In this document: positions 17,401-25,503 of the stretch, one piece after another
Numbering within the stretch: the stretch's first letter is position 1
Layout of the letters: the number at the start of each line of letters is the position of its first letter
DNA from: Pseudomonadota bacterium
Lineage (GTDB): Bacteria > Pseudomonadota > Alphaproteobacteria > Rhizobiales > Hyphomicrobiaceae
Assembly: GCA_023405815.1 (NCBI GenBank)
Contig: JAEXXM010000010.1
Location: forward strand, 71,644 to 135,643
Direction of reading: 5' to 3'
DNA length: 64,000 nucleotides
Program-made: the position numbers and the translations under genes
Notes under the pieces: model-generated
The model's input: the letters and a program-made list of their open reading frames with translations, nothing else
What the model was told of the DNA's origin: nothing
Database searches by the model: none

Positions 17401-20400
17401 GCGGCGGCGGCGTAAACGCTCCGCCGGTCATTTCGTTCTCGGGCGGCGGCACGACGACGGCCACCCTGGCAAGCGGCATGACGCTCTATCAGAACAACAC
17501 GCGCAATGCGTGGAGCAGCTACGGGACGCTGCCGTCCTATCTCGTCGGCACCAAGGGCACGGATACCGTCAACGGCACGCCCGATGGCAGTGCCGTCACG
17601 CTGACGATCTCAGGCGGTTCCGCCCTTTGCTACATGCTGCGCAATGATTCAGGCTGGTCTGCCGTGTCGACTGCCAACTGGAGCGTCAAAGCAACCGCGC
17701 CCGGAGATTTCGCGAGCTTCTCCCCCGGCATCGACAAGATTTATCAGCGAGTATTCCCACCAGGCTCCTACACGCTCGATACTTACAGCGCCATGTATGC
17801 CTGCTCGACCAGCCTCGTCGGCGGCGGCTCGGGTTCGGACACGGCGGCGGGATCGGTTGCCGGCGCGCTGCAATTCAACGACGGATCCGATGCATTTGCT
17901 GCGGATGACCTCAATCTCGTCTGGGATGACACCAACAACCGCCTTGGCATCGGCACGGCGAGCCCCGAACGGTCTCTTTCTTTGACTGGGGGCAATATTG
18001 GCTTCCAGGAATCAGCGCAGGCTCGAAGCATCGTGTGGGGGCCCGCAGCTTCTTCACAGAAGGCGGCTATCGATGGCAGCGAAGGGGCTTCCAGTTACCT
18101 TGCTTTTGCCACCGCGAGTGCCGAACGGTTACGCATTGACAGCAACGGCGGCGTTTCCATCGGTAGCGGAGCGGCGGCGGCCGCTTCGTCTATCCTTGAT
18201 TTAACCTCGACCACCAAGGGCTTCCTGCCGCCGCGCATGACGACGGCGCAGCGCAATGCAATTTCATCTCCGGCAACGGGTCTGACCATTTACAACACCA
18301 CGACTAATTCTCTGGATTTCTTCAATGGTACCGTCTGGTCCTCCGGCGCACTGACGAGCCTTCCGGGCTCGAAAGGCCTCTCGATATCCGGAACCGTCAC
18401 ATCGGCATCAGCGACGACGTTCAATGTGTCGGCCGTTACTACGAACACCTTGCTGGGCAGCAACCCAACTACAAGTGCCATCACCATTCCGGAAGCCGGA
18501 AATTATTTCATGACCGCGGTCCAGAATACCTGCACCGGGGGGGCCAATGGCTATGGTTCAGTGACCATCAAGGTCAACGGTGTCACGCGGCGCAGCGCTA
18601 ATTCCCTGCCGAATAGCTGTGATAGCGCGACTGTTGGCCTGTATGCAGTGCTTGCCGCAGGCGACACAGTCGCAGCCGAATGTGGACAGAACAATGCGGT
18701 TTCGACGACCTGTTATTTCGACATCGCGAAGCTGCAAAGCGACACTGCACTGGGCGGCGGTGGCGGGTCGTCGCAATGGACGGATGTGACAGGCGGTATC
18801 AATTACGCAGGCGGTAACGTTGGCGTCGGAACGGCGACCGTTCCTATTGTAGCGACGGCCAATAGAAGATTTCTGACGATTAAAGGCATCAGCGACGCCG
18901 GCGTGCTCGAACTCGCCGGGGGTGGCGCGGACGCAAGCGGCAATACCGCAGGCGTCATTCAGTTCATCGATCCCAATTTCACGCCCCTGACCACGACAAA
19001 AACCCGGATCGGTGCCATCGCCGTACGTTCGTCCGGTACCACGGCCGGCGATCGCGGTGGCGTAATGGAATTTCATACCAAGCCGGACGGCGGCGTTCTG
19101 ACCGCACGCATGATCATCGACCCGGATGGCAGCGTTTCCATCGGTAGCGGGATAACCGCCAGCGCGTCTTCGCTCTTAGATCTAACGTCGACGACCAAAG
19201 GTTTCCTGCCGCCGCGCATGACGACAGCGCAGCGCGACGCTATTTCATCGCCGGCAACGGGTCTGACTATCTACAACACGACAAGCAGTGCGATTGAATA
19301 CTATAATGGCAGCTCATGGTCGGCCGCCGTGGGTGGCGAGGTATCTTTCACAGCAGCTGGCGGCACTACGGCCGTGACTAGTACAACCTGGGAAGACATC
19401 GTCTTTCCGCAAATCTCTGAAACTGGTGGCGATAATTATAACCCCACGACAGGAAAATTTACTGCACCCAGCAGCGGATTGTACCAGTTCTCCGCCACTG
19501 TGGTGCTTACCGGCGGCTCCGCAACCTATCTGCTGATCAAAACCAGCGATGGCGGAACGACATCCGGCGGCAACCAAATCTGCTATTCAGCCATTCCGAA
19601 CTATACTGTCGCGAGTTGCGGTGGCGCCATGTACCTGACGGCCGGGCAGGTGGTTGAGGTTTCGGTGCAGGCTTCGACATCCACGACGACGGCTTCATCC
19701 CGCAGCCAGTTCTCGGGTTTTAAAGTTGCAGCCGGTTCCGGCGGCGGCGGCGGGTCGTCACAATGGACGACGGCGGGCAGCGATATTCATTACGGCACGG
19801 GCGGCGTGGCGGTGGGGCAGGCGGCAGCGCCGGAAGCAACCGCCGCGCTGGAGATTGAAAGCACGACCAAAGGGTTCCTGCCGCCGCGCATGACGACAAC
19901 GCAGCGCGACGCGATTGCGTCGCCTGCGGAAGGCCTCGTCGTTTACAACACGACCACCAGATCGCTCGACCTGCGCGTGGCGTCCAGCTGGCTGTCCTTC
20001 GGCGGCGGCATGACCGGCAACACAATGGTCTCCGGCTGGCCGGATGCGATCCGCTGCGACGATGCAGGCACAGACGACAGCACGTATGTGCTGGGCCAGC
20101 ATTTGTACGCGAGCAAGGCGTACTATTATCGAGTAGGTGTCACCAACAGCTGGATAGCATTCAACAACCCGGGTGGGACATGGAATAGCCGGGCGGGGAC
20201 GGAAGCGGCCGATTGCGTTGGACAATCCATCGCCCAGCTTTACACAGCCGGGAAAGCCTTCAACTTCGTCGGTGGCGCAACCGCCTCGGCCGACGGCACA
20301 TCAGGCCAGGTTCAGTTCAACGAAGGCGGCAATCTGAAAGCCGACGCAGCGCTGTACTGGGACAACACCAACAAGCGCCTCGGCATTGGAACGGCAACAC

Positions 20401-21125
20401 CAGCCCATTCGCTGGAAGCCGTAAAGGCTGGGCCGAACGCCATCGGCATCACCGGCGGCAGCACAAACTCAGTGGGCCTGTTGATCTCAAACACCGTTGC
20501 CAGTGGACGGAGCTACTCCATCTATTCGTCGGGCGGCGCGCCCAGTTCTGTTGGCAGTTTCGGCATCTGGGACAATACGGCGAGCACCAATCGTATGATC
20601 ATCGATGCATCCGGCAACGTCGGCGTCGGGACGACGAGCCCGTCTTACAAGCTCGATGTCGCTGGCCATATCAACTCGGCTAACCGCTACTATTTTTCAG
20701 GCGGATTGCCAGCAACAGGGCCGACGACGCTCTGTTCCAGCAACGGTGGAGCGTCAGGGTATATGGGGTACTGCTCATCCGATAGAAGGCTCAAAGAAAA
20801 CATCCAGTATCTCAGGAAGGATGATGGCCTAAGGGCTGTCATGAACCTCAAGCCTGCTCGGTTCCAGTGGAAAACCGGTAATCACCGTCTATCGGCGGGC
20901 TTCATTGCGCAAGATGCCATGGCCGTCATACCCGAGGCCGTCTACATAGCGCCTTCGAGCGAGTTCTACGGCTTCGACATCAACGCAATTGTTTCCTACT
21001 CGGTGAAGGCCATCCAGGAACTCAAGGCCGACAACGACAATCTCCGCGCGGAACTGAAGGCGGCCAACGACAATTACGAAGAACTCCGCCGTGAGATCAA
21101 TGCGCTGAAAGCGGCGCGTCAGTAA
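14424..21125 (+). CDS. Giant pilin-like fibre protein with C-terminal S74 self-cleaving chaperone
   Basis: This 2233-aa surface fibre starts MMRPLRFTTRRTERGNVFAM and has a hydrophobic helix at about residues 15-35, then a pseudopilin-like globular part (DPWGTKYGYCVWDHG, IAIIAAGPDKTF). The body has ten variants of a GNVGIGTxxP-x-xLDVxG repeat and three copies of an LDLTSTTKGFLPPRMT segment, typical of trimeric phage-tail and adhesin fibres. The last ~115 residues are an S74 intramolecular chaperone: Ser2119 and Lys2124 in SSDRRLKENI match the catalytic Ser-Lys spacing of endosialidase-type autoproteolysis, and a coiled coil ends the protein. The upstream ATG at 14253 lies in the overlapping gene's region. 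A recombinase gene converges on its 3' end, overlapping 29 bp. Confidence 0.85.
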   Translation: MMRPLRFTTRRTERGNVFAMLFGAVALTGVLAAVSMQTLTGPVTTITRVTQRNVAENNLLMNGKILVNAAVAGVSGGDADADGIIEPAPFIAPGGGEAAPSNGGFLPTDLGLALTDPWGTKYGYCVWDHGTTNTSANRITGDNTASASTQPVIAIIAAGPDKTFQTTCPAWSGSPVTVSKASGSDDLIEHYTYAEATASSNGLWSLNASDQAKAELKDSGGTARVTIDRSTGIGDFLGITTDALVAKTSNVTLDGGLKLDTETNVTACTAADAGVIRFNAASGKLEVCNGTAWTVAGSDLWLANGTHIYSGNTGNVGIGTNNPAQKLDVVGNAVISGDVGVGGDLGVTGTGTITGAATLGDTLSVTGAATLSSTLDVTGNTSIAANLTVDTNTLFVDAANNRVGIGTASPALPLTVANGAKSSATSLLARLGTADASNPLALDIKAMGGATSADRGIMLVPTEVGLGSNFLRIGDTNLPHFQVNGNGNVGIGTATPSHLLDVNGTARIAGAATLSNTLSVAGNTAIDIDTLFVNVAANTVGIGTTTPAARLDVTGGVKIGADAVCNASKAGMVAWNANQFQVCDGTAFRSVSAIEKLDDIGDVYVSEAGTPNNNDILAWDSTNTRWVAKNVNTVGSAVADPGGLDKQVQFNDGGTLAGAAQLYWDKANNRLGIGTATPGRTLHFSAAGQPAIAFSDTRVGAGAQTLGLVFDGGVALSKPGLVLQDLNDAGGFVSNSLTLFRDGSAHFGGITAPASPGDVLISGKVGIGTATPQSRLQVAGGIQLGDDTAACPGSGNVKLGTLRFNSGALQVCVSGGWSGVGADTLSGLSCATNEIPKWNGTAWACAADGGGDTAADALGAWGSGTYVENTSYLAATDGLVMAHLAAGLGDRCYILGKTDAAATPTTVRASAAVQETGTSDRVIVNTATFPVKRGHYWRVDLINEASSCAGQVGISWIPMQASGGSDTLAGLSCAAGEVAEWDGSAWACGTGSGGGGVNAPPVISFSGGGTTTATLASGMTLYQNNTRNAWSSYGTLPSYLVGTKGTDTVNGTPDGSAVTLTISGGSALCYMLRNDSGWSAVSTANWSVKATAPGDFASFSPGIDKIYQRVFPPGSYTLDTYSAMYACSTSLVGGGSGSDTAAGSVAGALQFNDGSDAFAADDLNLVWDDTNNRLGIGTASPERSLSLTGGNIGFQESAQARSIVWGPAASSQKAAIDGSEGASSYLAFATASAERLRIDSNGGVSIGSGAAAAASSILDLTSTTKGFLPPRMTTAQRNAISSPATGLTIYNTTTNSLDFFNGTVWSSGALTSLPGSKGLSISGTVTSASATTFNVSAVTTNTLLGSNPTTSAITIPEAGNYFMTAVQNTCTGGANGYGSVTIKVNGVTRRSANSLPNSCDSATVGLYAVLAAGDTVAAECGQNNAVSTTCYFDIAKLQSDTALGGGGGSSQWTDVTGGINYAGGNVGVGTATVPIVATANRRFLTIKGISDAGVLELAGGGADASGNTAGVIQFIDPNFTPLTTTKTRIGAIAVRSSGTTAGDRGGVMEFHTKPDGGVLTARMIIDPDGSVSIGSGITASASSLLDLTSTTKGFLPPRMTTAQRDAISSPATGLTIYNTTSSAIEYYNGSSWSAAVGGEVSFTAAGGTTAVTSTTWEDIVFPQISETGGDNYNPTTGKFTAPSSGLYQFSATVVLTGGSATYLLIKTSDGGTTSGGNQICYSAIPNYTVASCGGAMYLTAGQVVEVSVQASTSTTTASSRSQFSGFKVAAGSGGGGGSSQWTTAGSDIHYGTGGVAVGQAAAPEATAALEIESTTKGFLPPRMTTTQRDAIASPAEGLVVYNTTTRSLDLRVASSWLSFGGGMTGNTMVSGWPDAIRCDDAGTDDSTYVLGQHLYASKAYYYRVGVTNSWIAFNNPGGTWNSRAGTEAADCVGQSIAQLYTAGKAFNFVGGATASADGTSGQVQFNEGGNLKADAALYWDNTNKRLGIGTATPAHSLEAVKAGPNAIGITGGSTNSVGLLISNTVASGRSYSIYSSGGAPSSVGSFGIWDNTASTNRMIIDASGNVGVGTTSPSYKLDVAGHINSANRYYFSGGLPATGPTTLCSSNGGASGYMGYCSSDRRLKENIQYLRKDDGLRAVMNLKPARFQWKTGNHRLSAGFIAQDAMAVIPEAVYIAPSSEFYGFDINAIVSYSVKAIQELKADNDNLRAELKAANDNYEELRREINALKAARQ
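18153..19962 (+). repeat. Three copies of a 105-150-bp coding repeat in the fibre gene
   Basis: Copies at about 18153-18303, 19133-19283 and 19858-19962 encode the TTKGFLPPRMTTxQRxAIxSPAxGL segment. They are near-identical around GCCGCCGCGCATGACGAC. Such direct repeats allow slippage or recombination that would change fibre length. Confidence 0.75.
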
Positions 21126-21714
21126 CCCACATCCTCTCTGCAATCGCGCGCTCCTCGCGTCCCATCGCCTGAAGATAAATAACTGTCGTCTCCATTCGCG
21201 CATGGCCCAGCCATCGCTGCACGAGATGCAGGGGAACGCCACACTGGACCGCATGCAGACCGAAGCCATGGCGCAGTCCTTTGGGGGAGGCTTGCAGCCC
21301 CTTCGTGATCCCGGCACGCGCCATGACCTCCTTGACCAGTTGCCACGCGCGCGTGCGCGAGAACGTCCACAGGCGTGCCGAAGGATCCTGTTCCTCAAGC
21401 CTGTGCACACAATGCAGCAGGTCCAGTAAGGACTCCGGCACAGGGACCTCCCGCACTACGACGCGGTCGTTGCGCTTTTTGAGGCATTGAATAGCGATAA
21501 AGCCCTCGTCCGCGCTGATCATCGCGCCCGTCAGTATCAGAGCTTCCGAGATGCGGCATCCCGTGTAGGCGAGGGTGAGGCACAGCGTGCGGATATCCTG
21601 ACGCTCATGGGCATCGCTTGCCGCGATAAAGCGCAACCGTTCGTCACGCGTCAGGTATTTCCGCTGTCCGGTCCTGGAATAGAGGCTCGTCTGTCCTGTT
21701 CGGTTGTGATGCAT
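21097..21714 (-). CDS. FimB-sized tyrosine recombinase
   Basis: This 205-aa protein is a tyrosine recombinase catalytic domain with almost no N-terminal arm-binding domain. It shows the first Arg in TGCRISEALIL, the second box in SPKGLRHGFGLHA, the His in RWLGHARMETT and the nucleophile Tyr in TVIYLQAMG. Its length matches the DNA-inverting FimB/FimE class (about 200 aa) more than phage integrases (>320 aa). GGAGG precedes the ATG. It converges on the fibre gene and lies 45 bp from a perfect 18-bp inverted repeat, so site-specific inversion is a plausible role. Integration of the element is the alternative. Confidence 0.85.
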   Translation of the reverse strand: MHHNRTGQTSLYSRTGQRKYLTRDERLRFIAASDAHERQDIRTLCLTLAYTGCRISEALILTGAMISADEGFIAIQCLKKRNDRVVVREVPVPESLLDLLHCVHRLEEQDPSARLWTFSRTRAWQLVKEVMARAGITKGLQASPKGLRHGFGLHAVQCGVPLHLVQRWLGHARMETTVIYLQAMGREERAIAERMWVTDAPLSAH

Positions 21715-21759
21715 GGCGTTGACCTCCGCCAGGCTGCATCAGCTCCAGGACTCGACACT

Positions 21760-21900
21760 ATTGCCTATTCTGTTCACCTCTACAGAAGCCCCGGAGTCTC
21801 GCGGGCTTCCGGCGACTTCGTCCGTACCGATCTAATCTCTTCGCTTCACGCGATCAACAATTTTCGCGGCCCGCCCTGGCCAGTGAACAGAATAGGCAAT
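21760..21900. repeat. Perfect 18-bp inverted repeat enclosing 105 bp (candidate invertible segment)
   Basis: ATTGCCTATTCTGTTCAC (21760-21777) and its exact reverse complement (21883-21900) bracket 105 bp between the recombinase start and a divergently read membrane-protein gene. Inside, on the minus strand, TTGATC (21857-21852) and TAGATC (21834-21829) are 17 bp apart and may be a promoter. GTTCACCT occurs as a direct repeat at 21772 and 21904. Confidence 0.85.
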
Positions 21901-21945
21901 TCCGTTCACCTGCGACCGATGCAAGCAGGGACGGAGCATCGCCGC

Positions 21946-22629
21946 ATGACCGAATGGAGCTTCCGTGAGCGCGGGCGGGAATACCGCGTCTCAGAGCACG
22001 CGGGAACGGTCGAGCATGTGCAGACCATCGCCCGCACAACGATGCACGGCTCAAGCCAGAGTGCCGGCCTCTACACACCCGCAACCATGCGACTTGATGC
22101 TGAGACCGTCGTCACGCAGCGTGTCTTCATGGACGACGGGCAGGGGAGCAAGTGGAGCTTCGACTGCGAGGACAATATTCCCATAAGACCTGGGGCGCGG
22201 CTCCTGCTGCGCTACCTTTCGGCAGGGAGCATCCCCGCCGATGTCGCCTACATCGCCGACCACGCGAGCAACTGGCAGGTCGTGCGGCCCCGCGCTATCG
22301 AGCGGCTGGTGCGTCCACGCTGGCGCAGCCTCGTCGCTGTTTGCGTGGGGCTTCTCGTGGCTCTCTTCGCTGTCGCCGAAATCAGCAACGCAAGCGTGTC
22401 GCAATACTATGGCCCCGGGATCTCAAGGGCAGGGGGACCCTGCCTGGCCCCCGATGCTCGGGGAAGCGTCGTTGTGCAGACCCCACGCGCGGATGCCTGC
22501 TTGCAGGCCATGTCGGCACTTCCCTTTACCCCGGTCGTGATCGCGGGGCTCTGGCTGATCTGGCACCTGCGGCGTCGCTCTCTCAGGACGCGACTGAACG
22601 AACGGCTCATCCGCGGGCAGGGGGTCTGA
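21946..22629 (+). CDS. Membrane protein, unknown function
   Basis: This 227-aa protein has a soluble N-terminal half (MTEWSFRERGREYRVSEHAG; repeated TVxTQRVFMDDGQGS-like beta-rich stretch) and two membrane helices at about residues 128-145 and 185-205 enclosing a short loop with two cysteines (GGPCLAPD, ADACLQA). The N-terminal half resembles a small beta-rich sensor-like domain, but I recognise no family. It starts 46 bp right of the candidate invertible segment, and so would be its regulated target. Confidence 0.65.
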   Translation: MTEWSFRERGREYRVSEHAGTVEHVQTIARTTMHGSSQSAGLYTPATMRLDAETVVTQRVFMDDGQGSKWSFDCEDNIPIRPGARLLLRYLSAGSIPADVAYIADHASNWQVVRPRAIERLVRPRWRSLVAVCVGLLVALFAVAEISNASVSQYYGPGISRAGGPCLAPDARGSVVVQTPRADACLQAMSALPFTPVVIAGLWLIWHLRRRSLRTRLNERLIRGQGV

Positions 22630-22668
22630 CGCAAGCCTCTGCGCGAGCTTTGGTGTTGACCACCGTGA

Positions 22669-23613
22669 GTGTCACAGATGATCCAAATCGTGCTGGCGGG
22701 ACGAAGGGGCCTTTTGGCATCGCTGCTGCTCATCGTGCCGAGCCTGCTCGGTGCCTATGGATATCTTCACGGCCTGCGGGACCACATGGTCTTCATCGGT
22801 ATCGACGCGCCGCGGCTCGTCAGCGCCTCCGACCGCTTCATCCCGCGCACGGGCAAGGCGCTGTTCCTGGCCTGCTCGGACAGCGCGACGTTCTCTGCGC
22901 CGGGTCTGACCGTGTCCGCGGAGGGTCCCGACCTTCCGCGGGGGTGTCGCGAGGTCACGTCCATCGCGCGCATTCTCCCGGGCCAGGTCTTCCCCCTCGA
23001 CAGCACGGGACCCTTCCGCTTCATTGCGGGCGAGCTCCAGGTTGCCGACATCACGCTGCCCCTTCAGGTCGCGCGGTTCGCCCTCTGGGCTGCGCCCATC
23101 ATGCTCGTACTGCTCGGCTGCTTCGCGTGTGCGATGACTGGCAGCTCTGAAGCCAAGGGCGCTCAGGCAGATTCACGGACGGCCGCGCCTATTCCCGATG
23201 GTACGGCCGCCGCGCTCAGCGGCACGATCATCGTAGCTTTGAGCGTTGCCGCGGCCTGGTACGTTCTCGGCGCCTGGGATCCGGGGGCGGGAAGGGGCAT
23301 CGGAGCGCTTGTCAGTCTTGTCGTCATGGCAATCGTTGTCGGCTTCATCATCGCCGATATCCTGCTTGGCGCAGGGCTGATGCTTCTCGACCCCGCAACA
23401 GCCATTGGAAGAGCGCTTGTCGCTGTTGCTCCGCGTCCTGCGCATCCGGCAGGGTCTGCGCTCGTCTATGCGGCCACGGGCGCGCTCGCGCTCGCAGCGT
23501 TCACCGCCATCGTCTTTGCGTCGTGGTTTGGGCTTATCTCGGCGCTCTTGTTGGGCTTGTCAGCCTTCGTGCCGCCATGGGCCGCCCTCGCGCTCGGCGT
23601 ATTGCTTCAATAG
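22669..23613 (+). CDS. Polytopic membrane protein, unknown function
   Basis: This 314-aa protein has one helix at residues 10-30, a ~100-residue extracytoplasmic domain with two cysteines (LACSDSA, PRGCREV), a helix near residue 135-155, and then about four helices from residue 180 to the end. GTG at 22669 or ATG at 22678 could start it; neither has a clear ribosome site. It follows the previous membrane-protein gene by 39 bp and probably shares its transcript. No transport motif is recognised. Confidence 0.6.
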   Translation: MSQMIQIVLAGRRGLLASLLLIVPSLLGAYGYLHGLRDHMVFIGIDAPRLVSASDRFIPRTGKALFLACSDSATFSAPGLTVSAEGPDLPRGCREVTSIARILPGQVFPLDSTGPFRFIAGELQVADITLPLQVARFALWAAPIMLVLLGCFACAMTGSSEAKGAQADSRTAAPIPDGTAAALSGTIIVALSVAAAWYVLGAWDPGAGRGIGALVSLVVMAIVVGFIIADILLGAGLMLLDPATAIGRALVAVAPRPAHPAGSALVYAATGALALAAFTAIVFASWFGLISALLLGLSAFVPPWAALALGVLLQ

Positions 23614-23721
23614 ACGCGCCTGCGCGCAATCTCCCGCGCCATACAGATGCTTGTACTCGCTTTGCGGACCGTCTCCGTGCGCCTGCTGCCGACTACCACG
23701 TCGGAGACAGGAGCGGCTGAA

Positions 23722-24826
23722 AGTTCTAACTGAAGTGCGACGGTTAGACTGCCAAGGGTAAAGGCTCATCCGTTTCCTGTAAATGCGCCTTGAACACCTC
23801 CTTTGGCGTGAAGTATCCGAGACATTTCCGCGGCGTTGTATTCGCGATCTCGCAGACCCGCTCCATGTCTGCCTGCGAGAGGCTCCCGATATCGGTTTCC
23901 CGCGGCAGGAACCTGCGCAGCCGCGCGTTCGCGTTTTCGATGGCACCCTTCTGCCACGGCGACCGCGGGTCACAGAAGTAGCTGACCAGACCAATCTTCT
24001 CCCGCAGAACCGGATACCGCAAGAACTCGACACCCCGATCGAAGGTGATCGTGCGGCGGGCAGGGGCCGGGAGCCGCCCCAGCCGGTCACCGATGCCGCT
24101 CAACACCGGCACGGATTGCCTGCCGTCATTCTTGACAAGCACCACGTAGCGGCTCTTGCGCTCGACCAGCGACGTCACGTTCGAGCGGCCCCGCTCGCGC
24201 TCGAAGATCATCAGATCGCCTTCCCAGTGGCCGAAGACTTCGCGCGCTGCAACCTCGCCAGGCCGCGCATGGATTGTATGCTCAAACGGGATCAGAAGGC
24301 TTCTGGCTATGCGCCCGAACCGGCGGCGGCGGTTCTTGCGGCAACGGAAGAGGTGACGATACAGACCCATTGTGCGGCCTTCGTCGCTGTAGACGTGCCG
24401 GTAGATGGTTTCATGGCACACCCGAATGCCCGGGGCGTCGACGCGGCGCAGATAGCCGGCAATCTGCTCGGGTGACCAGTGCGCGCGAAGCTTCGCGACA
24501 ATGTAGTTCTTGAGCCTGTCATGGCGCAGCAGCTTCCGGGTCTTTGCCCGCCGCTGCATCGCCAGTTCCTGCGCTGTCACCGGATAATAGCCCCCGCAAT
24601 CGCGCTCTTCGTGCCGATATGTATTCCGCCACACTTCACGATAAATCGATGAAGTGTGGCGGCCCAATATCCGGGCGATCTGTCGGGAGTTCAGTCCTTG
24701 CCCCTGAAGGCGGTAAATTTCACGACGTTCTGGTAAACTGATATGCTTGTAATGTTTTGACATGCAAATTCCTTTCAGGTCTTAAGACCCTCATAAATCA
24801 AAGAAATTCGCACTTCAAAATAGAAT
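23722..24826. mobile_element. IS30-family insertion sequence
   Basis: A single transposase gene is bracketed by imperfect inverted ends: TTCTAACTGAAGTGCGA at 23724 and TTCTATTTTGAAGTGCGA read on the other strand at 24825-24808, sharing the core TGAAGTGCGA. End positions are good to a few bases. I could not settle the 2-3 bp target duplication. The copy looks intact. Confidence 0.8.
23744..24763 (-). CDS. IS30-family transposase
   Basis: This 339-aa DDE transposase starts with the IS30 HTH (HISLPERREIYRLQGQGLNSRQIARILGRHTSSIYREV). The catalytic triad is visible: Asp in HWEGDLMIF, Asp in TFDRGVEF and Glu in KGAIENANARLRRFLP. The segment CDPRSPWQKGAIEN is highly typical of IS30. Length is normal and no frameshift is seen, so it may be active. 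Confidence 0.95.
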   Translation of the reverse strand: MSKHYKHISLPERREIYRLQGQGLNSRQIARILGRHTSSIYREVWRNTYRHEERDCGGYYPVTAQELAMQRRAKTRKLLRHDRLKNYIVAKLRAHWSPEQIAGYLRRVDAPGIRVCHETIYRHVYSDEGRTMGLYRHLFRCRKNRRRRFGRIARSLLIPFEHTIHARPGEVAAREVFGHWEGDLMIFERERGRSNVTSLVERKSRYVVLVKNDGRQSVPVLSGIGDRLGRLPAPARRTITFDRGVEFLRYPVLREKIGLVSYFCDPRSPWQKGAIENANARLRRFLPRETDIGSLSQADMERVCEIANTTPRKCLGYFTPKEVFKAHLQETDEPLPLAV

Positions 24827-24917
24827 GTTCCGGCCCTGTTTATGGAAAGTGATAATGTATCTTAGGACAATAAACCTAATTATCGCGTTCTGGCGACAAA
24901 TGCATTACACTGAATAT

Positions 24918-25121
24918 ATGGCCGAAAAGACGGACAATATCGTGCTCGAACATCTGCGCTATATGCGCAGGGGAATTGACGACATTCGCGAAGACATCCG
25001 TGACGTGAAGTTGCGTCTTACGCATGTCGAAGAAAACCTCGCCATGATGAACCGCAGGATGGACAGAGTCGAAAGCCGCCTGGAGCGGATAGAGAAGCGC
25101 TTGGATCTCGTCGACGCTTAG
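24918..25121 (+). CDS. Small coiled-coil protein
   Basis: This 67-aa protein (MAEKTDNIVLEHLRYMRRG) is almost wholly a heptad-patterned coiled coil (IDDIREDIRDVKLRLTHVEENL, MDRVESRLERIEKRLDLV). Such short proteins are frequent in alphaproteobacterial elements; their role is not known to me. The region is much more AT-rich than its neighbours. Its stop codon lies within a hairpin. Confidence 0.65.
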   Translation: MAEKTDNIVLEHLRYMRRGIDDIREDIRDVKLRLTHVEENLAMMNRRMDRVESRLERIEKRLDLVDA

Positions 25122-25135
25122 TCGAGCGCTTCTCT
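25091..25135. terminator. 11-bp hairpin across the end of the coiled-coil gene
   Basis: AGAGAAGCGCT (25091-25101) pairs perfectly with AGCGCTTCTCT (25125-25135); an inner CGAC-GCTTA-GTCG stem closes it. No U-tract follows, so termination would be weak or need Rho. Confidence 0.5.
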
Positions 25136-25203
25136 CCCAACTTCACATAATACAGAGTGATAATATAACTTATGGGAAATCATTCCTGTTTCGTTTGACC
25201 TTT

Positions 25204-25242
25204 ATCAGCACATTTGATGCTGATGGCAAATAATGATATATT
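25204..25242 (+). promoter_or_regulatory. ccdAB promoter and operator
   Basis: TTGATG (25214-25219), 17 bp, TATATT (25237-25242). ATCAGC (25204-25209) and GCTGAT (25218-25223) form an inverted repeat over the -35 box, a fitting CcdA operator. The -10 box ends only 6 bp before the ccdA ATG, so the message would be leaderless or nearly so. Confidence 0.6.
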
Positions 25243-25248
25243 GTATGT

Positions 25249-25503
25249 ATGAAAACAGAGAAAAATACGGAAAGCAAATACAGGAAACGCCCAATCAGTC
25301 TGAGCATTCGCGCCGACCTGATCAAGGAAGCAAAAGAGCTGCGTCTCAACGCCTCACGCGCTGCCGAAGCTGGCCTCGAGACCGCCATCAGGACCGCCAA
25401 AGAAAAGCAATGGTTGTCCGAAAACGCCGACGCCATCAAGGCGCACAACGAGCGCATCGCGCGTTCGGGTACCTTACTCAAGCCCATATGGCTCGGCGGG
25501 TGA
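25249..25503 (+). CDS. ccdA: CcdA-type antitoxin
   Basis: This 84-aa protein has an N-terminal ribbon-helix-helix (KRPISLSIRADLIKEAKELRLNASRAAEAGLE) that binds the operator and a flexible C-terminus (KEKQWLSENADAIKAHNERIARSGTLL) that wraps the CcdB toxin. The C-terminal W-x-x-EN-x-x-AI pattern is typical of CcdA. It overlaps ccdB by one base (TGATG), the standard order antitoxin then toxin. Confidence 0.93.
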   Translation: MKTEKNTESKYRKRPISLSIRADLIKEAKELRLNASRAAEAGLETAIRTAKEKQWLSENADAIKAHNERIARSGTLLKPIWLGG

